Of a stretch of DNA of 64,000 nucleotides, positions 1 through 12,214 are shown in pieces (the stretch's first letter is position 1; every line of letters starts with the position of its first letter). The position numbers and the translations under genes are program-made. The stretch spans positions 295,366 to 359,365 of the forward strand of contig FN649736.1 of NCBI GenBank assembly GCA_000310025.1, written 5' to 3'. Under the pieces are notes generated by a model. It was not told where the DNA came from. It did no database searches and saw only the letters and a list, made by a program, of their open reading frames with translations. The DNA comes from Ectocarpus siliculosus. Taxonomy: Eukaryota; Sar; Phaeophyceae; Ectocarpales; Ectocarpaceae.

Positions 1-3000
1 TGCTTCGTAGAGCCGCCGCACATCATCCTGCGGCTCGGGCTCATCCAAGGCCTCCGGTACAGCACCCTCGCGGCGGACATGGGCACGTACCTCGCGAGAA
101 CGCTGTTCTTCAGCTCCGCGTTGCACCTCACGGGGTCCCAGATGAAGGAAGAGATTGGTCGCTGGGCCAGCAACTGGCCAATGTGCGAGCTCACAGAGCA
201 GGTGGGGAGGGCCGTGGTAGCCCGTGGGGTTTGTTGTGGTTTTCCGTACGACTTGTTGGCCAAGGGTCTCTTGTGTGTGAATCGATGGAGGCCTTGTGGT
301 CAAGGGATAGAGGGGGCGATGGTTTTACGGACCCTTTTTCCAAATGTTTGTCGGCTCCGATCGCAGCTGGGCAATGGTTGTAGTGTTTGAGTGTGGCTCT
401 TTTGTTTAGCATCGACCCCGCTAACCGACTGAAAATTGAACGGACGTCAATCGTTCTGGCTCGCCTTTGTGTTCTTATTTTTGGCGTCGACCGCGCTAAC
501 CAGCTGGCCAATGCAAATACGCCAGTCTCAGTGCGGTCGAAAGAAAATTATTCCAAAGGCCATGGTCTGGGACCCCGTGAGGGGGCGTCATGGGGGAGGC
601 TAAGCTACTGTCCGGATTGTTGACAGACTGGACGTGTTTACCAAGGCTCGCGCATTCGTTTCGGGGTGCTTTCATCATCCTCCCTTGCATTCACCACCGC
701 TCTTGTCGCCAATGTTACCACTATGTTTTGGACACTCCTCTCTATTCCTGCGGTGTTTTGAAAAATGTGCATTCAATCAGAGAGAGACTACCCATTCGAG
801 ATAATTCCACAGTTCTAGCCGAAGGGGACGATTCCACAGTTCTAGCCGAAGGGGACGGGTTGAAGTCTTCACAGTGAATGGGAAGAACACCGGCTGGGTG
901 CTGGGCTTATTTAGGGTCTATTCACAGCGCCTATACATTGAGCTTTTATCAGTGATGCCAGCTGTTCCTGACCGCCTGCCCACCCCCACCCCCCTAGTGC
1001 ACAAGAACACTGTAAAGGTGCAAATATCACAAGACCTCTCCCCAGTAGTCTTCTTCTATCGACGGGTCCACGGCTGTCGGGGGAGAAACCCTCCGCTATG
1101 TCGTGTGTTGTAACATTCTGCCTTGACAGGAACACGCCGTTTGTTGTGCGGCAGGTCTTCTGGCTCAAAGCTCTTGCTCCATCATCGTTTCCATCCTTCT
1201 CTTTTGTTCCCTTTCCCTTTCCTCCTCCTTCGTCACTTCACCACGAATTCCCCTCATTGCCAACATCCTCCTTCCGCCCGCGCTATCTCTGATGTCCCAA
1301 CCTATTGGGTGCGGTGGAATGTGGTTGCCCATTAGTCCGTTGGTGTTTGTGTGTGTTTTGTGATTATATCATTGCATCGACCGCGCTACTGTAACCGGCT
1401 GACCAATTGAAGGAATCTATCGAGAGGTGGGTTTCGTAAGGCAACCTCCCTTTTTTCGTCCGTTCTCCACCATCTGACGTTGTCAAAAAAGTGGGGTTTG
1501 TAAGCAACCTCCCATTTGTCATCTGTTCGCCACCACGCTGACATTATCGAAAGTTGGGCACTGTTTTACCAACCTCCCTTCTGCATCCGTTCGCCCCCAC
1601 CGCTGACTTTATCGAAAGTTGGGTTTTGTAAGGCAACCTCACTCTTTCCATCTGTTCGCGACCACGGCTGACTGTATCGAAAAGTGGTTTTCTCCACCCT
1701 TTCCATGGAGTTGCGACATGAACCGTGGCTCTCTTTACGGAATTATGGGTTTTGTCATATCAACCTCCGTTCGTTCATCCGTTCGCCACCACCGCTGACT
1801 TTATTGGAAAGGTTGTTTTCTCCGACCCTTACATGGAGTCCGACATGAACCGCTGGACCAGCCCGGAGCTCGACGAGGCTGCCGCAGCCCTTAGGACGGA
1901 CGTCCCCCTGCGGCTTAACGCTTCCAGGCTCAAACAGAAGTTCATGACCAGCTGCGAGGTAAGTCCCCCGAGATATACAGCAGTGATGGGTCCTTGTACA
2001 TAAGTCCGCATGAATATGGCCGCAGGTTACCCTGTATTTGGGGGGGTGAATATGTCCGCAGGTTACCCTGTATTTGGCCGCATGGATAAGTCCGCCGGTT
2101 ACCCTTTGTTTGGCCGGTGAACTCGCGCGACGCCTATGGAAATTGATTCATGCTACTCTCAGTCGTTTCGGGTGTTTGGCATTAGTCCGCCGGCCAAAGG
2201 TCTCGGCACTTTCCGGCTTTGTATAGGGACCACTACTGCCTGTACACCGAAATTTTGTTTTCCCTTGTACATCCCATAGCCCACGGTGGATTGGTTTAGT
2301 CGATTGTCGGCTACTCGGAGCATACCGTACCCGAGGCGACCTAGGGGACGATCACGGCAGGTTGCGGGGGTGTGGTAGGTGCCACACGTCTCAAAAGCTT
2401 TGGCGGGTATGTACACATCCCGTGTGCAAGAACTTTCCGTTTTTTGGAGAAAACTTCGCTTCTTCGTTTCCGCGCCCAGAGTTTCGCTGACCGAGCCTTA
2501 TCTGTTTCGCGTCTGACACGCCCACGCCTTACCGCAACACTGTTTGGTCCTGACGGGTGTTGTCGGAATGGACATGGAATATGGACCGGTCCTGATCTAT
2601 GTGGAATTGATCGGGTGTGAAAATGGCACAGGCCCTTATTCACGCGGATCTGCACACGGGTTCCGTGATGGCCATGGAAGGATCAACACAGGTTTGACCT
2701 TAGACGAACGCGTAGCCAAGATGGTCGCATGCATGGGCATTGAGTCTTGCAAACGACGTTCGCTACCATTGTCAGTGGCCCGGATTTAGGGTTCATGCAG
2801 TGCTTTGAGTTCCACAAGTACGGCAGCATGTAGTGTCCCAGAAATAGATGGGACGACAGCGCACGACATCCCCTCTCCTTGTTTCTCGCTGCCGGTAAGG
2901 GCCATGGCTTGGGTTTCGGCAGGATGTCTCGCAAGAGGAAGGAGTGAGAAGTAGAGAAGTCTTGGCCTGGCTGTGAGACGCTCAGTGGGATGTAGACAAG

Positions 3001-4717
3001 TCTTGACCAGTCTTGTGCCCAGGGCATGAACAAGCTAAATGGTTCGTCGCACGCATCCGTTTCTTGTTGTCGGCGACAGGTGATCGATCCCGAGTTCGCG
3101 TTCTACGGGCCGATGGGCTTCGACCTGGGCGCCCTTATCGCGAACATCCTCCTGGCCTACTGCGCGGTGCCCGGTAATGGGCAGGGGGAGGACTACGCAG
3201 AGTGGCTGCTCGAGCAGGTGAGTCATACCGGAAGCAATTTGGGCGGCATGACATACCGCGAGTCCCGTGCGACAGGCACGGAAGGGAAGCTGGAATGTTT
3301 CTGCCTCTCGACTGCACTGAAATCTTTTCAGTTGCGAGGAACGGCACGGTGCTGTCAAATGACGCTTCGGGTAGCCGATGCCACGTCGGGCTTGTATTGG
3401 TCCTGGACAGGAGCTGTGACGGTCACCCACCCCCCAAGTCCCCCCGTTTCGAACAAGTGTGGGGTCGGTGAGTTCCACTTCCGGTAATCGAATAAAATAT
3501 TTTTTAAGAGGCTTGTCGTTTTGTGCCGAGGGTTTTGGGGCCTTGTTTCCCCCGAAAATCGAAATGCGCCATTGTTTGGGTTATGTTTCTGTTGGATTCG
3601 ACAGGTGTCGACGGTATGGACGAGCTTCAAGGGGGCATTCCTGGAGCTGTGGATCGACGAGGAGTTGCACAAGGGACAGGCGTACCTGCGGGCCATGTAC
3701 CCAGACACAAAGGGCCTCGAGGATGCCCAAGCGCAGTACATGCAGATGCTGTGGCAGGTGACAACACCCGCTCTTGAGGAGTCGTTTTCAGCATTTTCAA
3801 CTACTTTTGAGTAGATGTAAGACTGTCGGGGGGGTATTGTCCGGCTGAGGAGCAGAAAGAGACAAAAGACAACGACGAGACGGCAACATCTTTCCCAGCT
3901 TGTCGAAGATAGATGTAGACGCAAGAAATGCGCTTCTTGGCTTGGCCCTACATGATGACAATCCGACCGATGCCAACAACCGGCAAGGAGGAGCCCAGAA
4001 TCTCGAGTTTTGCTACTCGCAGCCATGGCAAGCGAAAACACCACTGCCAATACTCTTCCAGAGCCCGAACCTCCATGTATCTCTGGGTTATCAGGAGAGG
4101 CCTGAAAAGGACCAAAGCCATTTCCTGGTTGTAGCAGGTCAGGCTACGGTGGCATGTGATCACGGCCACATTATAAATCCGACCATTCCGTCTACCCTTC
4201 CCCCGACGTGGAGACGCCTGGAGCCGGCCGAAGTATTTCCTTTTAGCTGCTGCTTCTCGTTGTAAGAAGTTGAAGGCATGCCACGCCGAGCGCTGGTATT
4301 CTTCGTCCCCTCGGACCGTAGACCTTGACTTTGAGCGGCGAGGAGCATCGCCCTCAGTGCACTCGACATGCTGCCGCTCGAAGATGGTAACCTCCGAACA
4401 CCCGTCTCGAAGCCGCTCGCACGCTTTCCCCTCTCGCCCCTCTGGCCTCCTCCCGCCGAACCCCCCGGACCCAGGACACGCTCGGCTTCGCGGGGATGAA
4501 GATGATTCGACGCGTTGTGGGCATCTCCCACGTCGAGGACCTCGACGGCATCAAGGACAGAGCCGCCCGCGCGCGGTGCGAGTCCCACGCCCTCGCCCTC
4601 GGGAAACGCCTCGTCATGGCCTCGAAACCCCTCGATGGGAGCTCCGACGGCGTCATCGCCGAGGCCGAAGACGTTTTCGTCTTGGCGAGATCGCTTGGTG
4701 GCGCCGGTGGATCGTGA
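1..4717 (+). CDS. mtnK: Methylthioribose kinase, 5' partial
   Basis: Six exons, all joined in phase 0: 1-201, 1812-1958, 2632-2691, 3080-3217, 3605-3757, 4475-4717 (stop TGA at 4715-4717), 313 residues visible; about 100 N-terminal residues lie off the left edge. The enzyme phosphorylates 5-methylthioribose in the methionine salvage pathway, in the cytosol. Family marks are FVEPPHIILR and a LFF..AL block in exon 1, VVFSDPY and NRWTSPELD in exon 2, the kinase-like catalytic HADLHTGS in exon 3, and the metal-binding VIDPEFAFYGPMGFDLGA in exon 4. Exon 6 carries KMIRRVVGISHVEDLDGI, the usual C-terminal region of MTR kinases. Every exon is flanked by AG/GT and the lengths keep the frame. Intron 1 (1.6 kb) holds tandem repeats. 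No neighbouring salvage gene is seen, as expected in a eukaryote. Identification is firm; the true start is outside the window. Confidence 0.93.
804..857. repeat. Tandem duplication, 27-bp unit x2, in MTK intron 1
   Basis: Two identical 27-bp units (804-830 and 831-857) beginning ATTCCACAG lie in the first intron of the methylthioribose kinase gene. Confidence 0.9.
1424..1811. repeat. Minisatellite with a copied exon-2 head, MTK intron 1
   Basis: About five diverged units of roughly 64-66 bp, each containing a CAACCTCCC core, a CATCTGTTCGCC-like block and ending CTGACTTTATCGAA, run right up to the acceptor of exon 2. Inside the array at about 1678-1735 there is a degenerate copy of the acceptor plus the first ~45 bp of exon 2 (TTTTCTCC..CCTT..CATGGAG...GACATGAACCG). 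The repeat unit therefore once included the intron-exon junction. Confidence 0.8.
2008..2114. repeat. Short tandem repeat, ~36-bp unit x3, MTK intron 2
   Basis: Three diverged copies of a unit with CCGCAGGTTACCCTGTATTTGG (third copy CCGCCGGTTACCCTTTGTTTGG) sit just downstream of exon 2 in the methylthioribose kinase gene. Confidence 0.8.
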
Positions 4718-5836
4718 TGATGCAGGTCGCGTTCTGCGGAGGTATCGGGGCGTAGGGGGGGGTTTCGGGTACCGACGTTTTTCTTGCTCAATCAGCTGCT
4801 TGACGCCGCCCGCAGGCAGCTCGTCAAAACGAGAAAAAGGAGTGTATTTGAAGGGGTGATCTAGAATCGAACCGGAAGGGGAGAGGGGGACGTTCTTTTT
4901 TTTTCCTGCCCCTTTGGAAGTGATATTATGTCTGTCGACGTCTTGGCAAGAAGTCGCTGCCTTGTCCAGTCGCACTGAAAGCATGCGTGTTTATAGAGTC
5001 GGGAAAACCGATTTTGGTTTCGCATAAACTGCGCCCCAGCAAGTATACCGGCCGGCTAGACGTGTGAGAGGCAAGTGCGCCGGGACGATGGATGGTCGTA
5101 AGTATCGCACGTATCTGCGGGGTATTGTTGCTGTGTGCGCCTTTTCGTCGGGAAACCCGAGCCAAGTGTGTTGAAACTTTTTTCTAGACCTACTTGCGGT
5201 ATATGTCAATTGCAAAATTGAGAGTGCTTCGGTGAGATGAATTAATCAGCAAGCGGATAGAGGGCCACTTTTTCGACAAGTACTACTTACTGCGTTGGTG
5301 CAAGTGGATGCCGACACTACAGTTTAGACCCACCATCCCGTCTTCCGGCTTCCATCGCTTTTTCGGCAGCCACCTTGGCCTTCGTACGGCTGGTGACGTG
5401 CATCGGACGTTCGCGTTGGTTCGGGAGGGAACCCCCTGACCTTTTAACCTAGCAGATATCATGGGCGATGGTACAACATCTACAAGAATGTTGCGTAAAG
5501 TTGATTATCCGAGGTACGCTATGTAGTGATGTGGTTCGTGAAGAACGGAAGAGAGTGCGCCCACGAAAGGAAAAGGCGGCGGGCGGAAATGCGATTACCC
5601 CTTTTTGATATAGAAAATAGTATCGTATCGTTTGTATAGGGTTTCATATGGCGTTTGGGGGGGTCGTCTCATACCCTACCCAAACAAATTCTCTACAATA
5701 AGAAGTTGGGTGCCTAGGTGTCGAAGATATGTTTTTTCGTTCAACCTTGGTTACCTCTGTTGTTTTACAATCGCATTTCATTATATGAAAGGAACACCAT
5801 AAAATATGGGGGGTGATTTGTGCACCTGCGTGCCCA

Positions 5837-6035
5837 GTTCGGGGGTGCTCGGCAGAACTCTGATCTACGGGGCCTCCGGGGGCTACGTGCATGGTATGGG
5901 TATAATGGACATGCCGCGTGGGGATCGTCTTGCCTCCCGCATGTATACCAATCTCTAGTTCATGCAATATTTTTCTTGAGTCAACCCTGTTTCTCTCTTT
6001 CGGCCCCTGACGAAGCTATTGCACCCAAACGCGAT
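5837..6035 (+). repeat. Dispersed repeat, copy 1
   Basis: About 200 bp that matches 7806-7998 in the same orientation, with many substitutions and small indels. Shared blocks include GTTCGGGGGTGCTCGGC near the left end, GGACATGCCGCGTGGG in the middle and CTGACGAAGCT near the right end. No coding motif or terminal inverted repeat is evident, so its class is unknown. Confidence 0.75.
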
Positions 6036-7805
6036 TACATGGGCCTGGTGTTGGTGACTGGGTGTCGGTGTCTGGGCTGTGTTGGTTTTGGTGGCTCGGC
6101 GTACACGATCTGTACAGCGAAGTTAGGACGCGGCCAATGGGGGCGGGACAGCACAGCGAGCGGTAGGTAGTGTTTAACCTCGACGACGACGGTGGCCATC
6201 GGAGACGGGCGTGGTGTTTGAGTGCGTGTGTAATCTGCTGTTCTTTCGTCTTTCGTTTCGCTTTAATTTGAATTGTGCTGTCGGTTTTCCATGTCTTGTC
6301 TGCCTTCAGATCCAATATCACTGCTGTACTTCCCCCCCCTTTGTTTGTGTGTCTGCGAAGCAATTTGTTTTCCTCTCGTTGCGCGCGTTTGCAGGCATTG
6401 TTTGGTTTGTTTTTGTCCTATTGACGTGTTTCTACTGCCGTTTCACCTTGCTAAGTGATATTGATTTATCGGCCAATGGCAGGAAATTCCATAGGCTTTA
6501 GGTGTGTTTCTGGGAGAGGGAACGAAATGTTGCGGCCGAAGGTCTGTTTGCAGGGAACAAATATCACAAATGGTGGTGGAAGTATTTTTCTGCGTGCGGT
6601 TCTTCCTACGTTGTTTTTACCTTCTTGGTTGGGATAGCATTCTCTCTGGGAAGTTACCGCCACGTTTTTCTCATGTTTTTGGACATGCGTAGGCGTTGGT
6701 TGGGCGTGTGACGCGCTGGGTGATCAGGTCGGGGGGGGGGGACTGGTTCTTCGTCCTTCCGATGCAACCATACCCGACGACTCAATCCTTGCAGAGTAAC
6801 AGGTACCAGTACTAGTTTTGGTCCTGCACATTGGTATGAATACTGAACTGAACGTTCAACGTATTTTCTTCCATACATTTTTTTTTGTCTTTCCTTTTGT
6901 TTAGTAGATTAGAATTTTGTCTGATGGATTTGGAATGCATAATTGGCATTCTGGACGTTGCGGAAATCACAGCTGATTGTCGTCCTGCTGTCGGAAATCA
7001 TGGGGGTGGGGGCGTGATACCATGATATCCGCCGCAGTTCAACAAGCAGTGTTCTGACATCGAGCTATGGTACGTATTTGATGTTATTTTCCGCGTTTAA
7101 CCTGCGGAGTTGATATGGCATTGAATGTTGAACGGGACTTTCGTCTGCGTTAATTTGAGACGTCCCAACAGGGGGGCTGTTGGATCGATTCTGTTGATGT
7201 GGAGGGATCGACGCTGCAGCAGAAATTGATCAACGTTTCACTGGAGGAACGTTTCCGAACACGTGTGGGACTTGTTTTATCGGTTTGTTTGCGGGCTTTG
7301 CCTTTATGCTGGTATGTGTATTGGCGGAAAGATTCGGGCATCTCATGACAGGTCATGGTTGAAGCCTTTGTGCTCCCGAAGGTTGAGGATTTTGTTATGA
7401 GTAGTTGACACATTTCCCGGGAGTCACGCCTCCCTGTTCTGACGCGATTCCAACGTAACGTTGATTTTTGCCAGGCATTTTTCCAAGGGTACCTTTGTGT
7501 GACTGCTTGAGAATTTGTAAGAGGTTTTTCTCGAGAGGGTGATTCGTTTGTTGACAGACTTTGTGGGGATAGTAATTTGACATCATCTCAGAAGATTTGA
7601 AAGCGTTCGTAGAACATGTGTCGTTGGAAAATCAACCGAGATGTCGTAGAGCGTTGTTATTTTGGGAGAATTGTTTGGATTGGAATGGTGGATGATTGTC
7701 CTTTTGATTATATTTGGTACATTTTTTTGTTGCCGTTTTACTTGGCAGTGATCGCGACGGGGGTTTCGTAGATCGATCGTGACATCTCGTAGCGAGCAGG
7801 GAGCT

Positions 7806-7998
7806 GTTCGGGGGTGCTCGGCGGAATACTGATCTGCGGGGCCTCCGGGGGTTTCGTGGATGATATGCGTATGATGGACATGCCGCGTGGGAATCATCTT
7901 GCCTCTCGTATGTCTGTCACTCTCTATAAGCAATGAAGGTCCTGAGGCGCCCTCTTTCTCTGTTTCGGCCTCTGACGAAGCTGTTGCACGCAAACATG
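7806..7998 (+). repeat. Dispersed repeat, copy 2
   Basis: Second copy of the ~200-bp repeat at 5837-6035, same orientation, about 2 kb downstream. The flanks do not match, so this looks like two insertions or an old segmental duplication, not a tandem array. Confidence 0.75.
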
Positions 7999-10900
7999 GC
8001 CCCTACCCATATGTGCGCTCGCTCGTGTGCGCTCGCCGCGCCCGCATGCTGTGTACTGCAAACGACACCTACTACCTATTATGATAGGCGACGGGAGAGC
8101 GTGATTATTATAGCACGCCCTAACGCAGGGGCGCAGGCCTAGCCCAGCCAGGCTGTTTCGGCGCAAGACGGGACATATTCACTTTCGGACAAATTCATCA
8201 AAAAGTGATGCATTTCGACTATCGATGGAATGCTTCTTCTTGAGTTTTGTCAACATCGGGGAATTTTCCCTGTCACAATGGGTCACTAGAATACCTTGTA
8301 GTCACTACTGACAGAGGATTTTTATCATTTCACTACGACATTATTGACCAACATTGATCGTATGTTGTCAAAAATTTTTATCAACACAGGTATAGTCACG
8401 GCAATAGTGATGGCAACAACAATATTTGTCCTATAGACTAGAGCGTCAGACACCGCAAGACAAGGCAAAAATGTTCTCGGCGTGCACTAGAGGCGAACTC
8501 ACCCGTAGTCCAGCGAATAGGGAGGGGGAGAGGGCTGTGAGGAAGAGGGAGGGAGAGGGGTGGTGGGGAGAAGACAAGGAGGAAGGGGACAAAGAGGAAG
8601 AGGAGGAAGAGGAGCCGGACGGACGTAGTAAGCTCGTCGCGGAGGCGCAAACGCGCGCCGAAACGGCGTTTTACGGGGGGGTTGTTGGCCCTCATCGCTT
8701 CTGCGTGCGAAAGTGTCGGAAAATGATGGTATATAGGCACGGAACGGGAGGCGAACGGAACACTCTCAGCACAACTGCGAGCTCCTTATAATCAAACATA
8801 CATACAGTCAGTGTTCCGTGGTTGGCGTTCTTCGTTCCCGCGCGTACAAGGACGTGATGCCATTCACTTCGGGCTTTTAGTCTTTCACTGCAAATTGGTT
8901 CGAAGGTGGACGGATATGGGTGTGGGTGGTGTGTGGAGGATGTTATATATGTGGTTTTATTCGTTTCATTCATTCTTTGCGTTCGAGTTGGAGTTGGCAG
9001 ATAGATCTCTTACTGTATGTATTATCCATTAATTAATCCAGACAACGGGGGCATATTTATTTGGTTGTCCAAAGTCTAACTTTCAGCGAATCTGCTATTA
9101 TTGCACATGAAGAAAACCTCACATTACGGTCGAGGCTCGGTCCTTCTTTGTTTGGTCTATCTACATGGGGTACCCCCACGGCAACTACATTGAGCACCTG
9201 GTCTTCTCACGGCTATATAAGGCGGAGCGTTCTGGAGGGAGAATGCACATTATTCATGAAACACGCAGCAATCAGATGATGGGAGCAACATCGAGAAAAT
9301 AAAAACGGTTTCGGATTGAGGCTCAATTTTGTCTATGATATAACCCCCTGCCGTCGTGAGACGGAACGACTGCTGGTGCCTTGTCTGTCATCACGTACGT
9401 ATGTACCTCCTGTGCGCCCTCGTGCAACTCATTATGAAATTTCCCGGACATTTATTGTGATTGCGTGCATGCCTCGATGTAAAGGCATCATGATCCTTAG
9501 AGAGAGCCTTCGTCCAACCCCTCTGCAACACACACACCAACACACGAAGCCTAGGGCTGTTAGGCGCAAGATCGGCGTGATAGCATAGAAAGATATGCGT
9601 ACATACATGATCTCTACCTGATGGTCGACCTGCAAGCGCACAGGGTTCCACACTTCGCAGGCAGTTTCAGTTTGGGAGGAGCATTTTCGCGGCCATTTGA
9701 GCAATCAATGCGGACCGACTTCGGCGCGGTATATTTTTCTGCGAAACCTCCACGCGCGCACAATCATGATATATATGTAGAAGATGCCACAAAAACGAGG
9801 AGGCAGAAGGCCCCAGAAGGCACGGGCGGCCAAATCATTGGCACGGGTACAAGGAGCAGGGCCTACAACAGGCAAGCGGGGCACCGAAGGGAGCCCGGGG
9901 CAAAGGACTATCCAACACGGTTTCTGTTTTGATGAAAAGCTACACAAGTCGTAGTTGGGCAGCAGCAAGCAGCGGTCTTTACTTTCATCGGTTGAATTCC
10001 GACCAGTAAGTGTGGTCCGCACACGACCACCACCTCCTCCCTGGCTCTTCCCTCTTCCCCCCCACCAGGTGCTGGCACATTTTTTGCCACCACCAAACAC
10101 CAAAACTCCTCGCCACGAAGCGACGGGGTCAGCAGTCAGCAGCAACCGCCTTGCACGCCCCTTCCCGTCGCCTGAAATCTACAGGAGTTCTCTGCCTCTG
10201 CGTCTGCCTCCATCTCTGTCTCGCGCGCGGGCGAACTACTGATCGTCGGCTGGCCCAACAGCGGGAGAGAGGAGAATATGCCGGTGCCGATGGTCCGGCA
10301 AAGAGCCGGGCTTCAGGTTGACCCCCCTGCATCCAGCACAAGAGGTGAGGAAGAGAGACACACATGCATGAGACGCCGGGTTGGGAAGAATCGTGTCCGC
10401 GTGTGTTTGGATGCGAGTGCCTATCTATGCATGTGAGTGATGATCTCTGGGATCCCGCCGCTCCGATCTCTCTCATCCGACCAAGATACTGCAAAAAAGG
10501 TCTGGAGTGCTACTGTAAAACGAGCTAAATAACCTGTTGCGGCAGCAGCATCAGCCTTGCAAATCTCGCCATGCGTCGACGGCGGTGGTGCGCATAATAA
10601 TCTTTCTCCTTACAACCCGCTGCCCAGACTACATATACATGTACATAGAACAGACCCACCACACGAACGTGCGGAGAATCCGCCCGTCATGCCTTTTGCG
10701 TTGCCTCCGGCGGGAGAACCTAAAATGCACGATGATTCCTTCTTGTTTCGCCGCCACCGTCGCGCAGGCCGGCTACCCGGTGCACATGATATCATGTTGT
10801 CAAGGTCCTTTGTCGCCACATTCCTCAATTAATTGCAGTTTGGGTTGCACTCAGCGCTATGAGGCACACGGCAATCTTTATGGTGTACCTGCTGTAGTCA

Positions 10901-11047
10901 TAGGCAGTGTTTAGTGTGAAACTCACCGCTGTTCGGTGCCCAACTTCGCGATTCTTGGAATCAAACCTGTATACACAAACAACCAGTAGTCTTGATCCCG
11001 ACTACTCTGTTGTCTACAAGTCTTGTGTGTAGGTTGTTCGGTATTAG

Positions 11048-11190
11048 GTGACGAAGAGGATGAACAAATCATGTGACACGTTTTCTGAAAGATCTCGGCG
11101 AGACGGTTCCAGCGCCTCCCGCCATTGTTGGCACCGCCGCTTTTAGCTGTGAACATCGCGACCACGGGGGGGGTATGGTGCCACATGCGG
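11048..11190 (+). mobile_element. Degraded MITE-like copy (same family as 55341-55566)
   Basis: The stretch GTGACACGTTTTCTGAAAG ... GACGGTTCCAGCGCC ... GGCACCGCCGCT followed by AGCTGTGAACATCG and GGGGGTATGG matches the inner part and right terminal repeat of the MITE-like family found at 36061, 50889 and 55341. The left terminal repeat is not recognisable. A plain non-autonomous DNA transposon relic. Confidence 0.55.
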
Positions 11191-12214
11191 CAAGTATGTT
11201 CATGGTTGCAGCAGATGATTATTTTTTTCTAAATATTTTCTCGCATCGTTGTCATTGACACCAAATCTATGCACGATGCTGCTGTAGTTCATACGTTCAT
11301 ACGCAAGTCACCCACCCGCCTCGCTGGACACAATTATGGAGTTTATACGAACATCACCCACACCCACATGCAATGCAGCGTCTGGTTCAAGACTGGCGCG
11401 TTTTTATTGGTCGACCGACACGAAGAAAAACTTCAGAATTCAGTATTTTTGCGAGGTTTCTCGCGTCACGCTCTCTGCCGCGGCGAGGAAGATTTTTCTT
11501 TTAGCCAAGTGGGCGTACGGGAGGCATATCCAGCACGAAGAGCCCCGAACTGAGAGGGCGAGCTTAAGAAGAGAGGAAAAGGGGAGGGCATGGGACGTTC
11601 TACATTTTTCTGCAGGCTGCGAATGTTTGATCATGGGGTCACGCAAAAGATAGATTTGACGCCCCCAAACTGGAGGGGCGAACACTGGCTTTTGATCCCC
11701 GAAATAGGCTCCCCAGTACTAATTCCCTGATTCCAATATTGAACCAAACTCGATTGAGATCACCAAAAACATATGGAAGGCGTGAAGGGAAGCTGTCCAT
11801 ACTGAATTGCCTCCCGCGAGCCCCCTGCCTGGGGTCCTTAGGGTATCGACGAGAGATAGATACAAAACGTAAGAGCCTGTTTTTTTCTTGACCCCCCCGC
11901 CCGTGGCGAACCATCCCACATCGCAGTGTCTTGTTGCAAGCGAACGCTAGCCTCACACCCCACCAATTGTGACTTACGCCGGGGGTCCGGATTTTTTCTC
12001 ACTTGCGCGTCGGCGGCTCACGTCCGATCATCGTTTAGTATGGGTGGTTTCTCGTTCCAAACAAAGGTGAAGGCAGGTATGGACGGGGATGGACAACACA
12101 ACAACATGTCAACATTTCGAGCGACCAACCGACCCTAAATTCGTTCCTCCTCGGCCTTCCATCCAGGCTCTTCGATTACGTACAAAGCAGCACCACATGG
12201 CTTAGATTCCCTTC

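Larger units (their letters stand above)
4718..12214. other. Gene-poor interval, no gene recognised
   Basis: About 7.5 kb between the methylthioribose kinase gene and paralogue A. Open frames here are short, lack recognisable motifs and do not chain through splice sites. The interval holds a pair of 0.2 kb repeats (5837-6035, 7806-7998), a purine-rich stretch (about 8520-8640), and a degraded MITE-like copy near 11048-11190. UTRs, promoters or a fast-evolving gene could be present unseen. Confidence 0.5.

Noticed and set aside
3355-4050. 231-codon open frame on the minus strand
   Set aside because: Antisense to kinase exon 5 and its flanking introns, no motif, low-quality composition.
4160-4984. 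274-codon open frame on the minus strand
   Set aside because: It is antisense to the GC-rich last exon of the methylthioribose kinase gene, whose plus-strand reading has clear family motifs; the antisense protein has none.
5837-7998. Possibility that the two 0.2 kb repeats are exons of a duplicated gene
   Set aside because: The minus-strand open frames through them share residues only because the DNA is similar; indels break the frame between copies and no splice signals are conserved.
8426-8791. Acidic Glu/Lys/Gly-rich open frame on the plus strand
   Set aside because: It is produced by a purine-rich low-complexity stretch; no splice partner and no domain.
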